Positions 1 to 14,034 of a stretch of DNA of 64,000 nucleotides are shown here, piece by piece; position 1 is the first letter of the stretch, and every line of letters begins with the position of its first letter. Both the position numbers and the translations under genes were made by a program. Source of the stretch: Calliopsis andreniformis (taxonomy: Eukaryota; Arthropoda; Insecta; Hymenoptera; Andrenidae); NCBI RefSeq assembly GCF_051401765.1, contig NW_027480423.1, forward strand, positions 19,406,001-19,470,000. Direction: 5' to 3'. A model generated the notes under the pieces. It worked only from the letters and a program-made list of their open reading frames with translations, ran no database searches and had not been told where the DNA came from.

Positions 1-3000
1 GGCATCCTAGACTTAACTCTGAGGCGTTGCTCCACCAGATCGAAGAGATAGGGTCTAAGAAGTCAACACCGGAAGCATGAAATACAAAATAAATAGAACA
101 GTTTTTCCACTGTATAAAACGAATAATTGCTACCAGTGTGAAATTTATGTTCATTTCTACGTTTCTGACAACCTAGGCTTCACTGCAGGGTGTTGGTCCA
201 CCAAATCGAATAGGTAGGGCCATAGAAGTCAACGCCAGAAGCATAAAATACAATATAAATATAACAGCTTTTCCATCGTGAAAAACGAATAATTGCAACC
301 AGTATGAAAGTTATGGTCATTTCTACGTTCCGGGCAACCTAGGTTTCACTCTAGGGCGTTGCTCCACCGGATCGAATAGTTAGGGTCTAAGAAGTCAACA
401 CCGGAAGCATAAAATACAAAATAAATAGAACAGTTTTTCCATTGTATATAACGAATAATTGCTACCAGTGTGAAAGTTATGGTTATTGCTACGTCCCGGC
501 AACCTAGGCTTCACCCTAGGGCGTTGTTCCACCAGATCGAATAGTTAGGGCCTAACAAGTTAACGCCAGAAGCATAAAATACAATATAAATACAATAGTT
601 TTTCCATCCTATGAAACGAATAATTGCGACCAGTACGAAAGTTATGGTCATTTCAACTTTCCGGGCAACCTAGGCTTCTCGCTAGGGCGTTGGCCCAACA
701 GGTTGAATAGTTAGGGCCTTAGAAGTCAACGCCCAAAGCATAAAATGCAATAAAAATACAACAGCTTTTCCATCGTATAAAACGAATAATTGCTACCAGT
801 GTGAAAGTTATAGTCATTTCTACTTTCCGGTCAACCTAGGCTTCACTCTAGGGCGTTGCTCCACCAGATCGAATAGTTAGGGCCTATGAAGTCAACGCCA
901 GAAGCATAAAATACAATAAAGATGCAACAGTTTTTCCATCGTATATCAGGAATTATTGCAACCAGTGTGAAAGTAATGGCATATCATTGTTCCGGGCAAC
1001 CTAGGCTTCTCTCTAGGGCGTTGCTCCACCAGATGGAATAGTTAGGGCCTTAGAAGTCAACGCCCGAAGCATAAAATACAATATAAATACAACAGTTTTT
1101 CCATCGTATAAAACGAATAATTGCAACCAGTATGAAAGTTATGGTCATTTCTACTTTCCGGGCAACCTAGGCTTCACCCTAGGGCGTTGCTCCACCACAT
1201 CGAATAGCTACGGCCTTAAAAGTCAACGCTAGAAGCATAAATTACAATAAAAATGCAACAGATTTTCCAACGTATAGCATGAATAATTGCAACCGGTGTG
1301 AATGTTATGGTCATTTCTACGTTCCGGGCAACCTAGGCTTCACTCTATGGCGTTCTTCCACCACATCGAATAGCTACGGCCTCAGAAGTCAACGCCTGAA
1401 GCATAGAATACAAAAAAATACAACAGTCTTTCCATCCTATAACTGGAATAATTGCAACCCGTGTGAAAGTGATGGTCATTTGTACGTTCCAGGCAACCTA
1501 GGCTTCACTCTTGGGCGTTGTTCCACCAGATCGAATTGTTAGGGCCTAAGAAGTCAAGGCCAGAAGCATAAAATACAATATAAATATAACAGTTTTTCCA
1601 TCGTATAGAACGAATAATAGCAACCAGTGTGAAAGTTATGGTCATTTCTACGTTCCGGGCAACCTAGGCTTGACTGTAGATTCCACCAGATCGAATAGCT
1701 AGGGCCATAGAAGTCAACGCCCGAAGCATAAAATACAAAATAAATAGAACAGTTTTTCCATTGTATGAAACGAATAATTGCTACCAGTGTGAAAGTTATG
1801 TTCATTTCTACGTTCCGGGCAACCTAGGCTTGACTGTAGGGCGTTGCTCCACCAGATCGAATAGGTAGGGCCATAGAAGTCAACGCCCGAAGCATAAAAT
1901 ACATTAAATATACAAGAGCTTTTCCATCGTATAACAGGAATAATTGCAACCAGTGTGAAAGTGATGGTCATTTCTACGTTCCGGGCAACCTAGGCTTCAC
2001 TCTAGGGCGTTGTTCCACCAGATCGAAAAGTTAGGGCCTAAGAAGTCAACGCCAGAAGCATAAAATACAATATAAATATAACAGTTTTTCCATCGTATAA
2101 AACGAATAATAGCAACCAGTGTGAAAGTTCTGGTCATTTCTACGTTCCGGGCAACCTAGGTTTCACTCTAGGGCGCTGCTCCACCAGATCGTATAGTTAG
2201 TGCCCTAGAAGTCAGCGCCAGAAGCATAAAATAAAATATAAATACAACAGTTTTTCCATCGTATAAAACGAATAATTGCAACCAGTATGAAAGTTATGGT
2301 CATTTCTACTTTCCGGGCAACCTAGGCTTCACTCTAGGGCGTTGCTCCACCACATCGAATAGCTACGGCCTTAAAAGTCAACGCTAGAAGCATAAATTAC
2401 AATAAAAATGCAACAGATTTTCCAACGTATAGCATGAATAATTGAAACCGGTGTGAATGTTATGGTCATTTCTACGTTCCAGGCAACCTAGGCTTCACTC
2501 TATGGCGTTCTTCCACCACATCGAATAGCTACGGCCTCAGAAGTCAACGCCTGAAGCATAGAATACAATAAAAATACAACAGTCTTTCCATCCTATAACT
2601 AGAATAATTGCAACCCGTGTGAAAGTGATGGTCATTTGTACGTTCCAGGCAACCTAGGCTTCACTCTAGGGCGTTGTTCCACCAGATCGAATTGTTAGGG
2701 CCTAAGAAGTCAAGGCCAGAAGCATAAGATACAATATAAATATAACAGTTTTTCCATCGTATAGAACGAATAATAGCAACCTGTGTGAAAGTTATGGACA
2801 TTTCTACATTCCGAGCAACCTGGGCTTCACTCTAGTGCGTTGCTCCACCAGATTGAATATTTAGGGACTTAGAAGTCAACGCCAGAAGCATAAAATACAA
2901 TAAAGATGCAACAGTTTTTCCATCGTAAAACAGGAATAATTGCAACCAGTGTGAAAGTGATGGTCATTTCTACGTTCTGGGCAACCTAGGCTTCGCTCTA

Positions 3001-4636
3001 GGGCGTCGTTGCACCAGATCGAATAGCTAGGGCATAAGAAGTCAACGCCAGAAGCATAAAATACAATATAAATATAACACCTTTTCCATCGTATAAAACG
3101 AATAATTGCAACAAGTATGAAAGTTGTGGTTATTTCTACTTTCCGGGCAACCTAGGCTTCACCCTAGGGCGTTGCTCCAACAGATTGAATAGTTAGGGCC
3201 TAAGAAGGCGCCGCCCGAAGCATAAAATGCAATATAAATACAACAGTTTTTCCATCGTATAAAAGGATTAATTGCAACCAGTTTGAAAGTGATGATCAAT
3301 TCTACGTTCCGGGCAACTTCGGCTTCACTCTAGGGCGTTGCTCCACCAGATCGCATACCTAGGGCCTAAGAAGGCACCGCCCGAAGCATAAAATGCAATA
3401 TAAATACAACAGTTTTTCCATCGTATAAAACGAATAATTGCTACCGGTGTGAAAGTTATGGTCATTTCTACGTTCCGGGCAACCTAGGCATCACCCTAGG
3501 GTGTTGTTCCACCAGATGGAATAGTTAGGGCATAAGAAGTCAGCGCCAGAAGCATAAAATACGATAAAGATGCAACAGTTTGTCCATCGTATATCAGGAA
3601 TTATTGCAACCAGTGTGAAAGTAATGGCATATCATTGTTCCGGGCAACCTAGGCTTCTCTCTAGGGCGTTGCTCCACCAGATGGAATAGTTAGGGCCTTA
3701 GAAGTCAACGCCCGAAGCATAAAATACAATAAAGATGCAACAGTTTTTCCATCGTCTAAAACGAATAATTGAAACCAGTGTAAAAGTAATGGTCATTTCT
3801 ACGTTCCGGGCAACCTAGGCTTCACCCCAGGGCTCTGCTCCACCAGATCGTATAGTTAGTGCCCTAGAAGTCAGCGCCAGAAGCATAAAATACAATTAAA
3901 TACAACAGTTTTTCCGTCGTATAAAACGAATAATTGCAACCAGTATGAAAGTTATGGTCATTTCTACTTTCCGGGCAACCTAGGCTTCACCCTAGGGCGT
4001 TGCTCCACCACATCGAAGAGATAGGGTCTAAGAAGTCAACACCGGAAGCATAAAATACAAAATAAATAGAACAGTTTTTCCATTGTATAAAACGAATAGT
4101 TGCTACCAGTGTGAAGATATGTTCATTTCTACGTTTCTGACAACCTGGGCTTCACTGCAGGGTGTTGGTCCACCAAATCGAATAGGCAGGGCCATAGAAG
4201 TCAACGCCAGAAGCATAAAATACAATATAAATATAACAGCTTTTCCATCGTGAAAAACGAATAATTGCAACCAGTATGAAAGTTATGGTCATTTCTACGT
4301 TCCGGGCAACCTAGGTTTCACTCTAGGGCGTTGCTCCACCGGATCGAATAGTTAGGGCCTTAGAAGTCAACGCCCGAAGCATAAAATACAATAAAAATAC
4401 AACAGTCTTTCCATCCTATAACAGGAATAATTGCAACCCATGTGAAAGTGATGGTCATTTGTACGTTCCAGGCAACCTAGGCTTCACTCTAGGGCGTTGT
4501 TCCACCAGATCGAATTGTTAGGGCCTAAGAAGTCAACGCCAGAAGCATAAAATACAGTATAAATACAACAATTTTTCCATTGTATAGCATGACTAATTGC
4601 AACCAGTGCGAAAGTAACGATCATTTCGACGTTTCG
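1..4636. repeat. ~4.8-kb HOR, copy A1 (one monomer shorter)
   Basis: Window base 1 corresponds to base 4,637 and copy A1 aligns to copy A2 with an offset of 4,636 up to about 700. From about 901 onward the offset is 4,802. The change of 166 is one whole monomer: A2 carries a two-monomer stretch at ~5,353-5,705 where A1 has one different monomer. From 903 to 4,636 the two copies are nearly identical; I noticed only about three substitutions in 3.7 kb. The first ~386 bp (1-386) match 21,700-22,085 base for base as far as I compared, including the GAAATTTATG variant, so the window opens inside the 664-bp tetramer type of sequence. Confidence 0.88.
1665..1700. repeat. Short monomer with 6-bp deletion (HOR marker)
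   Basis: The usual GTAGGGCGTTGTTCC is reduced to GTAGATTCC, a 6-bp loss that removes the 3' arm of the monomer hairpin. The same deletion recurs at ~6,477, ~11,279 and ~18,409, each at the same place in the 4.8-kb unit, and I did not see it elsewhere. It therefore predates the copying of that unit and identifies its copies. Confidence 0.85.
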
Positions 4637-7600
4637 GGCATCCTAGACTTAACTCTGAGGCGTTGCTCCACCAGATCGAAGAGATAGGGTCTAAGAAGTC
4701 AACACCGGAAGCATAAAATACAAAATAAATAGAACAGTTTTTCCACTGTATAAAACGAATAATTGCTACCAGTGTGAAAGTTATGTTCATTTCTACGTTT
4801 CTGACAACCTAGGCTTCACTGCAGGGTGTTGGTCCACCAAATCGAATAGGTAGGGCCATAGAAGTCAACGCCAGAAGCATAAAATGCAGTATAAATACAA
4901 CAATTTTCCCATTGTATAGCATGACTAATTGCAACCAGTGCGATAGTAATGATCATTTCGACGTTTCGGGCATCCCAGACTTAACTCTGAGGCGTTGCTC
5001 CACCAGATCGAAGAGTTAGGGCCTTAGAAGTCAACGCCAGAAGCATAAACTACAAAATAAGTAGAACAGTTTTTCCATTGTATATAACGAATAATTGCTA
5101 CCAGTGTGAAAGTTATGGTTATTGCTACGTCCCGGCAACCTAGGCTTCACCCTAGGGCGTTGTTCCACCAGATCGAATAGTTAGGGCCTAACAAGTTAAC
5201 GCCAGAAGCATAAAATACAATATAAATGCAATAGTTTTTCCATCCTATGAAACGAATAATTGCGACCAGTACGAAAGTTATGGTCATTTCAACTTTCCGG
5301 GCAACCTAGGCTTCTCGCTAGGGCGTTGGCCCAACAGGTTGAATAGTTAGGGCCATACAAGTCAACGCCTGAAGCATAAAATACAAAATAAATAGAACAG
5401 TTTTTCCATTGTATAAAACGAATAATTGCTACCAGTGTGAAAGTTATGTTCATTTCTACGTTCCGGGCAACCTAGGCTTGACTGTAGGGCGTTGCTCCAC
5501 CAGATCGAATAGGTAGGGCCATAGAAGTCAACGCCCGAAGCATAAAATACATTAAATATACAAGAGCTTTTCCATCGTATAACAGGAATAATTGCAACCA
5601 GTGTGAAAGTGATGGTCATTTCTACGTTCCGGGCAACCTAGGCCTCACTCTAGGGCGTTGTTCCACCAGATCGAACAGTTAGGGCCTAAGAAGGCAACGC
5701 CAGAAGGATAAAATACAATAAAGATGCAACAGTTTTTCCATCGTATATCAGGAATTATTGCAACCAGTGTGAAAGTAATGGCATATCATTGTTCCGGGCA
5801 ACCTAGGCTTCTCTCTAGGGCGTTGCTCCACCAGATGGAATAGTTAGGGCCTTAGAAGTCAACGCCCGAAGCATAAAATACAATATAAATACAACAGTTT
5901 TTCCATCGTATAAAACGAATAATTGCAACCAGTATGAAAGTTATGGTCATTTCTACTTTCCGGGCAACCTAGGCTTCACCCTAGGGCGTTGCTCCACCAC
6001 ATCGAATAGCTACGGCCTTAAAAGTCAACGCTAGAAGCATAAATTACAATAAAAATGCAACAGATTTTCCAACGTATAGCATGAATAATTGCAACCGGTG
6101 TGAATGTTATGGTCATTTCTACGTTCCGGGCAACCTAGGCTTCACTCTATGGCGTTCTTCCACCACATCGAATAGCTACGGCCTCAGAAGTCAACGCCTG
6201 AAGCATAGAATACAAAAAAATACAACAGTCTTTCCATCCTATAACTGGAATAATTGCAACCCGTGTGAAAGTGATGGTCATTTGTACGTTCCAGGCAACC
6301 TAGGCTTCACTCTTGGGCGTTGTTCCACCAGATCGAATTGTTAGGGCCTAAGAAGTCAAGGCCAGAAGCATAAAATACAATATAAATATAACAGTTTTTC
6401 CATCGTATAGAACGAATAATAGCAACCAGTGTGAAAGTTATGGTCATTTCTACGTTCCGGGCAACCTAGGCTTGACTGTAGATTCCACCAGATCGAATAG
6501 CTAGGGCCATAGAAGTCAACGCCCGAAGCATAAAATACAAAATAAATAGAACAGTTTTTCCATTGTATGAAACGAATAATTGCTACCAGTGTGAAAGTTA
6601 TGTTCATTTCTACGTTCCGGGCAACCTAGGCTTGACTGTAGGGCGTTGCTCCACCAGATCGAATAGGTAGGGCCATAGAAGTCAACGCCCGAAGCATAAA
6701 ATACATTAAATATACAAGAGCTTTTCCATCGTATAACAGGAATAATTGCAACCAGTGTGAAAGTGATGGTCATTTCTACGTTCCGGGCAACCTAGGCTTC
6801 ACTCTAGGGCGTTGTTCCACCAGATCGAAAAGTTAGGGCCTAAGAAGTCAACGCCAGAAGCATAAAATACAATATAAATATAACAGTTTTTCCATCGTAT
6901 AAAACGAATAATAGCAACCAGTGTGAAAGTTCTGGTCATTTCTACGTTCCGGGCAACCTAGGTTTCACTCTAGGGCGCTGCTCCACCAGATCGTATAGTT
7001 AGTGCCCTAGAAGTCAGCGCCAGAAGCATAAAATAAAATATAAATACAACAGTTTTTCCATCGTATAAAACGAATAATTGCAACCAGTATGAAAGTTATG
7101 GTCATTTCTACTTTCCGGGCAACCTAGGCTTCACTCTAGGGCGTTGCTCCACCACATCGAATAGCTACGGCCTTAAAAGTCAACGCTAGAAGCATAAATT
7201 ACAATAAAAATGCAACAGATTTTCCAACGTATAGCATGAATAATTGAAACCGGTGTGAATGTTATGGTCATTTCTACGTTCCAGGCAACCTAGGCTTCAC
7301 TCTATGGCGTTCTTCCACCACATCGAATAGCTACGGCCTCAGAAGTCAACGCCTGAAGCATAGAATACAATAAAAATACAACAGTCTTTCCATCCTATAA
7401 CTAGAATAATTGCAACCCGTGTGAAAGTGATGGTCATTTGTACGTTCCAGGCAACCTAGGCTTCACTCTAGGGCGTTGTTCCACCAGATCGAATTGTTAG
7501 GGCCTAAGAAGTCAAGGCCAGAAGCATAAGATACAATATAAATATAACAGTTTTTCCATCGTATAGAACGAATAATAGCAACCTGTGTGAAAGTTATGGA

Positions 7601-9438
7601 CATTTCTACATTCCGAGCAACCTGGGCTTCACTCTAGTGCGTTGCTCCACCAGATTGAATATTTAGGGACTTAGAAGTCAACGCCAGAAGCATAAAATAC
7701 AATAAAGATGCAACAGTTTTTCCATCGTAAAACAGGAATAATTGCAACCAGTGTGAAAGTGATGGTCATTTCTACGTTCTGGGCAACCGAGGCTTCGCTC
7801 TAGGGCGTCGTTGCACCAGATCGAATAGCTAGGGCATAAGAAGTCAACGCCAGAAGCATAAAATACAATATAAATATAACACCTTTTCCATCGTATAAAA
7901 CGAATAATTGCAACAAGTATGAAAGTTGTGGTTATTTCTACTTTCCGGGCAACCTAGGCTTCACCCTAGGGCGTTGCTCCAACAGATTGAATAGTTAGGG
8001 CCTAAGAAGGCGCCGCCCGAAGCATAAAATGCAATATAAATACAACAGTTTTTCCATCGTATAAAAGGATTAATTGCAACCAGTTTGAAAGTGATGATCA
8101 ATTCTACGTTCCGGGCAACTTCGGCTTCACTCTAGGGCGTTGCTCCACCAGATCGCATACCTAGGGCCTAAGAAGGCACCGCCCGAAGCATAAAATGCAA
8201 TATAAATACAACAGTTTTTCCATCGTATAAAACGAATAATTGCTACTGGTGTGAAAGTTATGGTCATTTCTACGTTCGGGGCAACCTAGGCATCACCCTA
8301 GGGTGTTGTTCCACCAGATGGAATAGTTAGGGCATAAGAAGTCAGCGCCAGAAGCATAAAATACGATAAAGATGCAACAGTTTGTCCATCGTATATCAGG
8401 AATTATTGCAACCAGTGTGAAAGTAATGGCATATCATTGTTCCGGGCAACCTAGGCTTCTCTCTAGGGCGTTGCTCCACCAGATGGAATAGTTAGGGCCT
8501 TAGAAGTCAACGCCCGAAGCATAAAATACAATAAAGATGCAACAGTTTTTCCATCGTCTAAAACGAATAATTGAAACCAGTGTAAAAGTAATGGTCATTT
8601 CTACGTTCCGGGCAACCTAGGCTTCACCCCAGGGCTCTGCTCCACCAGATCGTATAGTTAGTGCCCTAGAAGTCAGCGCCAGAAGCATAAAATACAATTA
8701 AATACAACAGTTTTTCCGTCGTATAAAACGAATAATTGCAACCAGTATGAAAGTTATGGTCATTTCTACTTTCCGGGCAACCTAGGCTTCACCCTAGGGC
8801 GTTGCTCCACCACATCGAAGAGATAGGGTCTAAGAAGTCAACACCGGAAGCATAAAATACAAAATAAATAGAACAGTTTTTCCATTGTATAAAACGAATA
8901 GTTGCTACCAGTGTGAAGATATGTTCATTTCTACGTTTCTGACAACCTGGGCTTCACTGCAGGGTGTTGGTCCACCAAATCGAATAGGCAGGGCCATAGA
9001 AGTCAACGCCAGAAGCATAAAATACAATATAAATATAACAGCTTTTCCATCGTGAAAAACGAATAATTGCAACCAGTATGAAAGTTATGGTCATTTCTAC
9101 GTTCCGGGCAACCTAGGTTTCACTCTAGGGCGTTGCTCCACCGGATCGAATAGTTAGGGCCTTAGAAGTCAACGCCCGAAGCATAAAATACAATAAAAAT
9201 ACAACAGTCTTTCCATCCTATAACAGGAATAATTGCAACCCATGTGAAAGTGATGGTCATTTGTACGTTCCAGGCAACCTAGGCTTCACTCTAGGGCGTT
9301 GTTCCACCAGATCGAATTGTTAGGGCCTAAGAAGTCAACGCCAGAAGCATAAAATACAGTATAAATACAACAATTTTTCCATTGTATAGCATGACTAATT
9401 GCAACCAGTGCGAAAGTAACGATCATTTCGACGTTTCG
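4637..9438. repeat. ~4.8-kb HOR, copy A2 (4,802 bp, ~29 monomers)
   Basis: This is the complete repeat unit used here as reference. 4,802 bp is 29 x 166 minus 12, and the shortfall is explained by small deletions fixed in particular monomers (a 6-bp loss near 6,480, a 165-bp monomer containing GCATATCATTG, and several single-base losses). It aligns to A3 at +4,802 from 4,637 to ~5,048 and again from ~5,706 to ~7,350; between these A3 carries one extra monomer at ~9,850-10,020 and A2 carries one extra around 5,353-5,705. Identity to neighbours is very high, so the duplication is recent relative to divergence between monomers. Confidence 0.88.
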
Positions 9439-12153
9439 GGCATCCTAGACTTAACTCTGAGGCGTTGCTCCACCAGATCGAAGAGATAGGGTCTAAGAAG
9501 TCAACACCGGAAGCATAAAATACAAAATAAATAGAACAGTTTTTCCACTGTATAAAACGAATAATTGCTACCAGTGTGAAAGTTATGTTCATTTCTACGT
9601 TTCTGACAACCTAGGCTTCACTGCAGGGTGTTGGTCCACCAAATCGAATAGGTAGGGCCATAGAAGTCAACGCCAGAAGCATAAAATGCAGTATAAATAC
9701 AACAATTTTCCCATTGTATAGCATGACTAATTGCAACCAGTGCGATAGTAATGATCATTTCGACGTTTCGGGCATCCCAGACTTAACTCTGAGGCGTTGC
9801 TCCACCAGATCGAAGAGTTAGGGCCTTAGAAGTCAACGCCAGAAGCATAAACTACAAAATAAATACAACAGCCTTTACATCGTATAAAACGAATAACTGC
9901 AACCTGTGTGAAGGTTAAGGTCATATCTACGTTCCCGGCAAACTAGGCTTCACTGTAGGGCGCTGCTCCACCAGATCAAATAGGTAGGGCCATGGAAGTC
10001 AACGCCCGAAGCATAAAATACAAAATAAGTAGAACAGTTTTTCCATTGTATATAACGAATAATTGCTACCAGTGTGAAAGTTATGGTTATTGCTACGTCC
10101 CGGCAACCTAGGCTTCACCCTAGGGCGTTGTTCCACCAGATCGAATAGTTAGGGCCTAACAAGTTAACGCCAGAAGCATAAAATACAATATAAATGCAAT
10201 AGTTTTTCCATCCTATGAAACGAATAATTGCGACCAGTACGAAAGTTATGGTCATTTCAACTTTCCGGGCAACCTAGGCTTCTCGCTAGGGCGTTGGCCC
10301 AACAGGTTGAATAGTTAGGGCCTTAGAAGTCAACGCCCAAAGCATAAAATGCAATAAAAATACAACAGCTTTTCCATCGTATAAAACGAATAATTGCTAC
10401 CAGTGTGAAAGTTATAGTCATTTCTACTTTCCGGTCAACCTAGGCTTCACTCTAGGGCGTTGCTCCACCAGATCGAATAGTTAGGGCCTATGAAGTCAAC
10501 GCCAGAAGCATAAAATACAATAAAGATGCAACAGTTTTTCCATCGTATATCAGGAATTATTGCAACCAGTGTGAAAGTAATGGCATAACATTGTTCCGGG
10601 CAACCTAGGCTTCTCTCTAGGGCGTTGCTCCACCAGATGGAATAGTTAGGGCCTTAGAAGTCAACGCCCGAAGCATAAAATACAATATAAATACAACAGT
10701 TTTTCCATCGTATAAAACGAATAATTGCAACCAGTATGAAAGTTATGGTCATTTCTACTTTCCGGGCAACCTAGGCTTCACCCTAGGGCGTTGCTCCACC
10801 ACATCGAATAGCTACGGCCTTAAAAGTCAACGCTAGAAGCATAAATTACAATAAAAATGCAACAGATTTTCCAACGTATAGCATGAATAATTGCAACCGG
10901 TGTGAATGTTATGGTCATTTCTACGTTCCGGGCAACCTAGGCTTCACTCTATGGCGTTCTTCCACCACATCGAATAGCTACGGCCTCAGAAGTCAACGCC
11001 TGAAGCATAGAATACAAAAAAATACAACAGTCTTTCCATCCTATAACTGGAATAATTGCAACCCGTGTGAAAGTGATGGTCATTTGTACGTTCCAGGCAA
11101 CCTAGGCTTCACTCTTGGGCGTTGTTCCACCAGATCGAATTGTTAGGGCCTAAGAAGTCAAGGCCAGAAGCATAAAATACAATATAAATATAACAGTTTT
11201 TCCATCGTATAGAACGAATAATAGCAACCAGTGTGAAAGTTATGGTCATTTCTACGTTCCGGGCAACCTAGGCTTGACTGTAGATTCCACCAGATCGAAT
11301 AGCTAGGGCCATAGAAGTCAACGCCCGAAGCATAAAATACAAAATAAATAGAACAGTTTTTCCATTGTATGAAACGAATAATTGCTACCAGTGTGAAAGT
11401 TATGTTCATTTCTACGTTCCGGGCAACCTAGGCTTGACTATAGGGCGTTGCTCCACCAGATCGAATAGGTAGGGCCATAGAAGTCAACGCCCGAAGCATA
11501 AAATACATTAAATATACAAGAGCTTTTCCATCGTATAACAGGAATAATTGCAACCAGTGTGAAAGTGATGGTCATTTCTACGTTCCGGGCAACCTAGGCT
11601 TCACTCTAGGGCGTTGTTCCACCAGATCGAAAAGTTAGGGCCTAAGAAGTCAACGCCAGAAGCATAAAATACAATATAAATATAACAGTTTTTCCATCGT
11701 ATAAAACGAATAATAGCAACCAGTGTGAAAGTTCTGGTCATTTCTACGTTCCGGGCAACCTAGGTTTCACTCTAGGGCGCTGCTCCACCAGATCGTATAG
11801 TTAGTGCCCTAGAAGTCAGCGCCAGAAGCATAAAATAAAATATAAATACAACAGTTTTTCCATCGTATAAAACGAATAATTGCAACCAGTATGAAAGTTA
11901 TGGTCATTTCTACTTTCCGGGCAACCTAGGCTTCACCCTAGGGCGTTGCTCCACCACATCGAATAGCTACGGCCTTAGAAGTCAACGCTAGAAGCATAAA
12001 TTACAATACAGATGCAACAGATTTTCCAACGTATAGCATGAATAATTGCAACCGGTGTGAATGTTATGGTCATTTCTATGTTCCGGGCAACCTAGGCTTC
12101 ACTCTATGGCGTTCTTCCACCACATCGAATAGCTACGGCCTCAGAAGTCAACG
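9439..12153. repeat. ~4.8-kb HOR, copy A3, truncated by a ~12-monomer internal deletion
   Basis: A3 follows A2 directly and matches it until about 12,153, where a monomer equivalent to A2 ~7,350 continues as sequence equivalent to A2 ~9,341 (CCAGAAGCATAAAATAC followed by the GACTAATTG marker monomer). About 1,988 bp, or 12 monomers less 4 bp, are therefore missing relative to A2. The break sits inside the shared GTCAACGCC/GAAGCATA segment, so the product is a full-length hybrid monomer and the 166-bp register is kept. This is what unequal exchange between misaligned monomers would give. Small differences from A2 include GCATAACATT near 10,585 and GACTATAGGG near 11,438. Confidence 0.82.
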
Positions 12154-12208
12154 CCAGAAGCATAAAATACGGTATAAATACAACAATTTTTCCATTGTAT
12201 AGCATGAC

Positions 12209-14034
12209 TAATTGCAACCAGTGCGAAAGTAACGATCATTCCGACGTTTCGGGCATCCTAGACTTAACTCTGAGGCGTTGCTCCACCAGATCGAAGAGTT
12301 AGGGTCTAAGAAGTCAACACCGGAAACAAAAAATAAAATTTAAATACAACAGCTTTTCCATCGTAGAAAACGAATAATTGCAACCTGTGTGAAGGTTATG
12401 GTCATATCTACGTTCCGGGCAACCTAGGCTTGACTGTAGGGTGTTGTTCCACCAGATCGAATAGGTAGGGCCATACAAGTCAACGCCTGAAGCATAAAAT
12501 ACAAAATAAATAGAACAGTTTTTCCATTGTATAAAACGAATAATTGCTACCAGTGTGAAAGTTATGTTCATTTCTACGTTCCGGGCAACCTAGGCTTGAC
12601 TGTAGGGCGTTGCTCCACCAGATCGAATAGGTAGGGCCATAGAAGTCAACGCCCGAAGCATAAAATACATTAAATATACAAGAGCTTTTCCATCGTATAA
12701 CAGGAATAATTGCAACCAGTGTGAAAGTGATGGTCATTTCTACGTTCCGGGCAACCTAGGCCTCACTCTAGGGCGTTGTTCCACCAGATCGAACAGTTAG
12801 GGCCTAAGAAGGCAACGCCAGAAGGATAAAGTACAATATAAATATAACAGTTTCTCCATCGTATAAAACGAATAATAGCGACCAGTGTGAAAGTTATGGT
12901 CATTTCTACGTTCCCGGCAACCTATACTTCACCCGAGGGCGTTGTTCCACCAGATGGAATAGTTAGGGTCTAAGAAGTGAACGCCAGAAGCATAAAATAC
13001 AATATAAATACAACAGTTTTTCCATCATATAAAACGAGTAATTGCAACCAGTATGAAAGCTGTGGTCATTTCTACTTTCCGGGCAACCTAGGCTTGACTG
13101 TAGGGTGTTGCTCCACCAGATCGAATAGGTAGGGACATAGAAGTAAACGCCCGAAGCATAAAATACAAGATAAATAGAACAGTTTTTCCATTGTATAAAA
13201 CGAATAATTGCAACCAGTGTGAAAGTTATGTTCATTTCTACGTTCCGCGCAACCTAGGCTTGACTGTAGGGCGTTGCTCCTCCAGATCGAATAGGTAGGG
13301 CCATAGAAGTCAACGCCCGAAGCATAAAATACATTAAATATACAAGAGCTTTTCCATCGTATAACAGGAATAATTGCAACCAGTGTGAAAGTGATGGTCA
13401 TTTCTACGTTCCGGGCAACCTAGGCTTCACTCTAGGGCGTTGTTCCACCAGATCGAACAGTTAGGGCCTAAGAAGGCAACGCCAGAAGCATAAAATACAA
13501 TAAAGATGCAACAGCTTTTCCATCGTATAAAACGAATAATTTCAACCAGTGTGAATGTTATGGTCATTTCTACATTCCGAGCAACCTTGGCTTCACTCTA
13601 GGGCGTTGATCCAACACATTGAATAGTTAGGGCCTTAGAAGTCAACGCCCGAAGTATAAAATACAATATAAATACAACAGTTTTTCCATCGTATAAAACG
13701 AATAATTGCAAGCAGTATGAAAGTTTTGGACATTTCTACGTTCCGGGCAACCTAGGCTTCACTCTAGGGCGTTGTTCCACCAGATCGAAAAGTTAGGGCC
13801 TAAGAAGTCAACGCCAGAAGCATAAAATACAATATAAATATAACAGTTTTTCCATCGTATAAAACGAATAATAGCAACCAGTGTGAAAGTTCTGGTCATT
13901 TCTACGTTCCGGGCAACCTAGGTTTCACTCTAGGGCGCTGCTCCACCAGATCGTATAGTTAGTGCCCTAGAAGTCAGCGCCAGAAGCATAAAATAAAATA
14001 TAAATACAACAGTTTTTCCATCGTATAAAACGAA
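12209..14034. repeat. 11-monomer tandem duplication (1,826 bp), copy B1
   Basis: Bases from ~12,209 recur at +1,826, exactly 11 x 166, through ~13,774. B1 starts with the divergent CATTCCGACGTTTCGGGC marker monomer. Its first ~300 bp also resemble 23,990-24,250, so B-type sequence follows the A-type unit in both places. The last part of B1 (about 13,760-14,034) is different in origin: it matches A3 at ~11,590-11,880 and forms the junction to copy B2. Confidence 0.87.

Noticed and set aside
1279..1542. Repeated 87-codon frame (also at 6,081, 10,883 and 18,011) as a conserved small gene with Cys-rich NCNRC/NCNPC-like motifs
   Set aside because: It spans 1.6 satellite monomers, its two halves are the same repeat read twice, and its recurrence follows the 4.8-kb HOR. 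Other monomers in the same phase carry stops.
4629..4643. CENP-B box in TTTCGACGTTTCGGGCATC or TTCTACGTTCCGGGC
   Set aside because: The CENP-B box needs TTCG, seven bases with a central A, then CGGG. Here TTCG and CGGG are six bases apart in the first, and in the second TTCG reads TTCT. It is a resemblance only.
13072..13401. Longest frame (109 codons, minus strand; also 14,898-15,227) as a membrane-like protein
   Set aside because: Two monomers of satellite read in a phase without stops. The apparent hydrophobic segments come from the AT-rich half of the monomer, and the copy is due to the 1,826-bp duplication.
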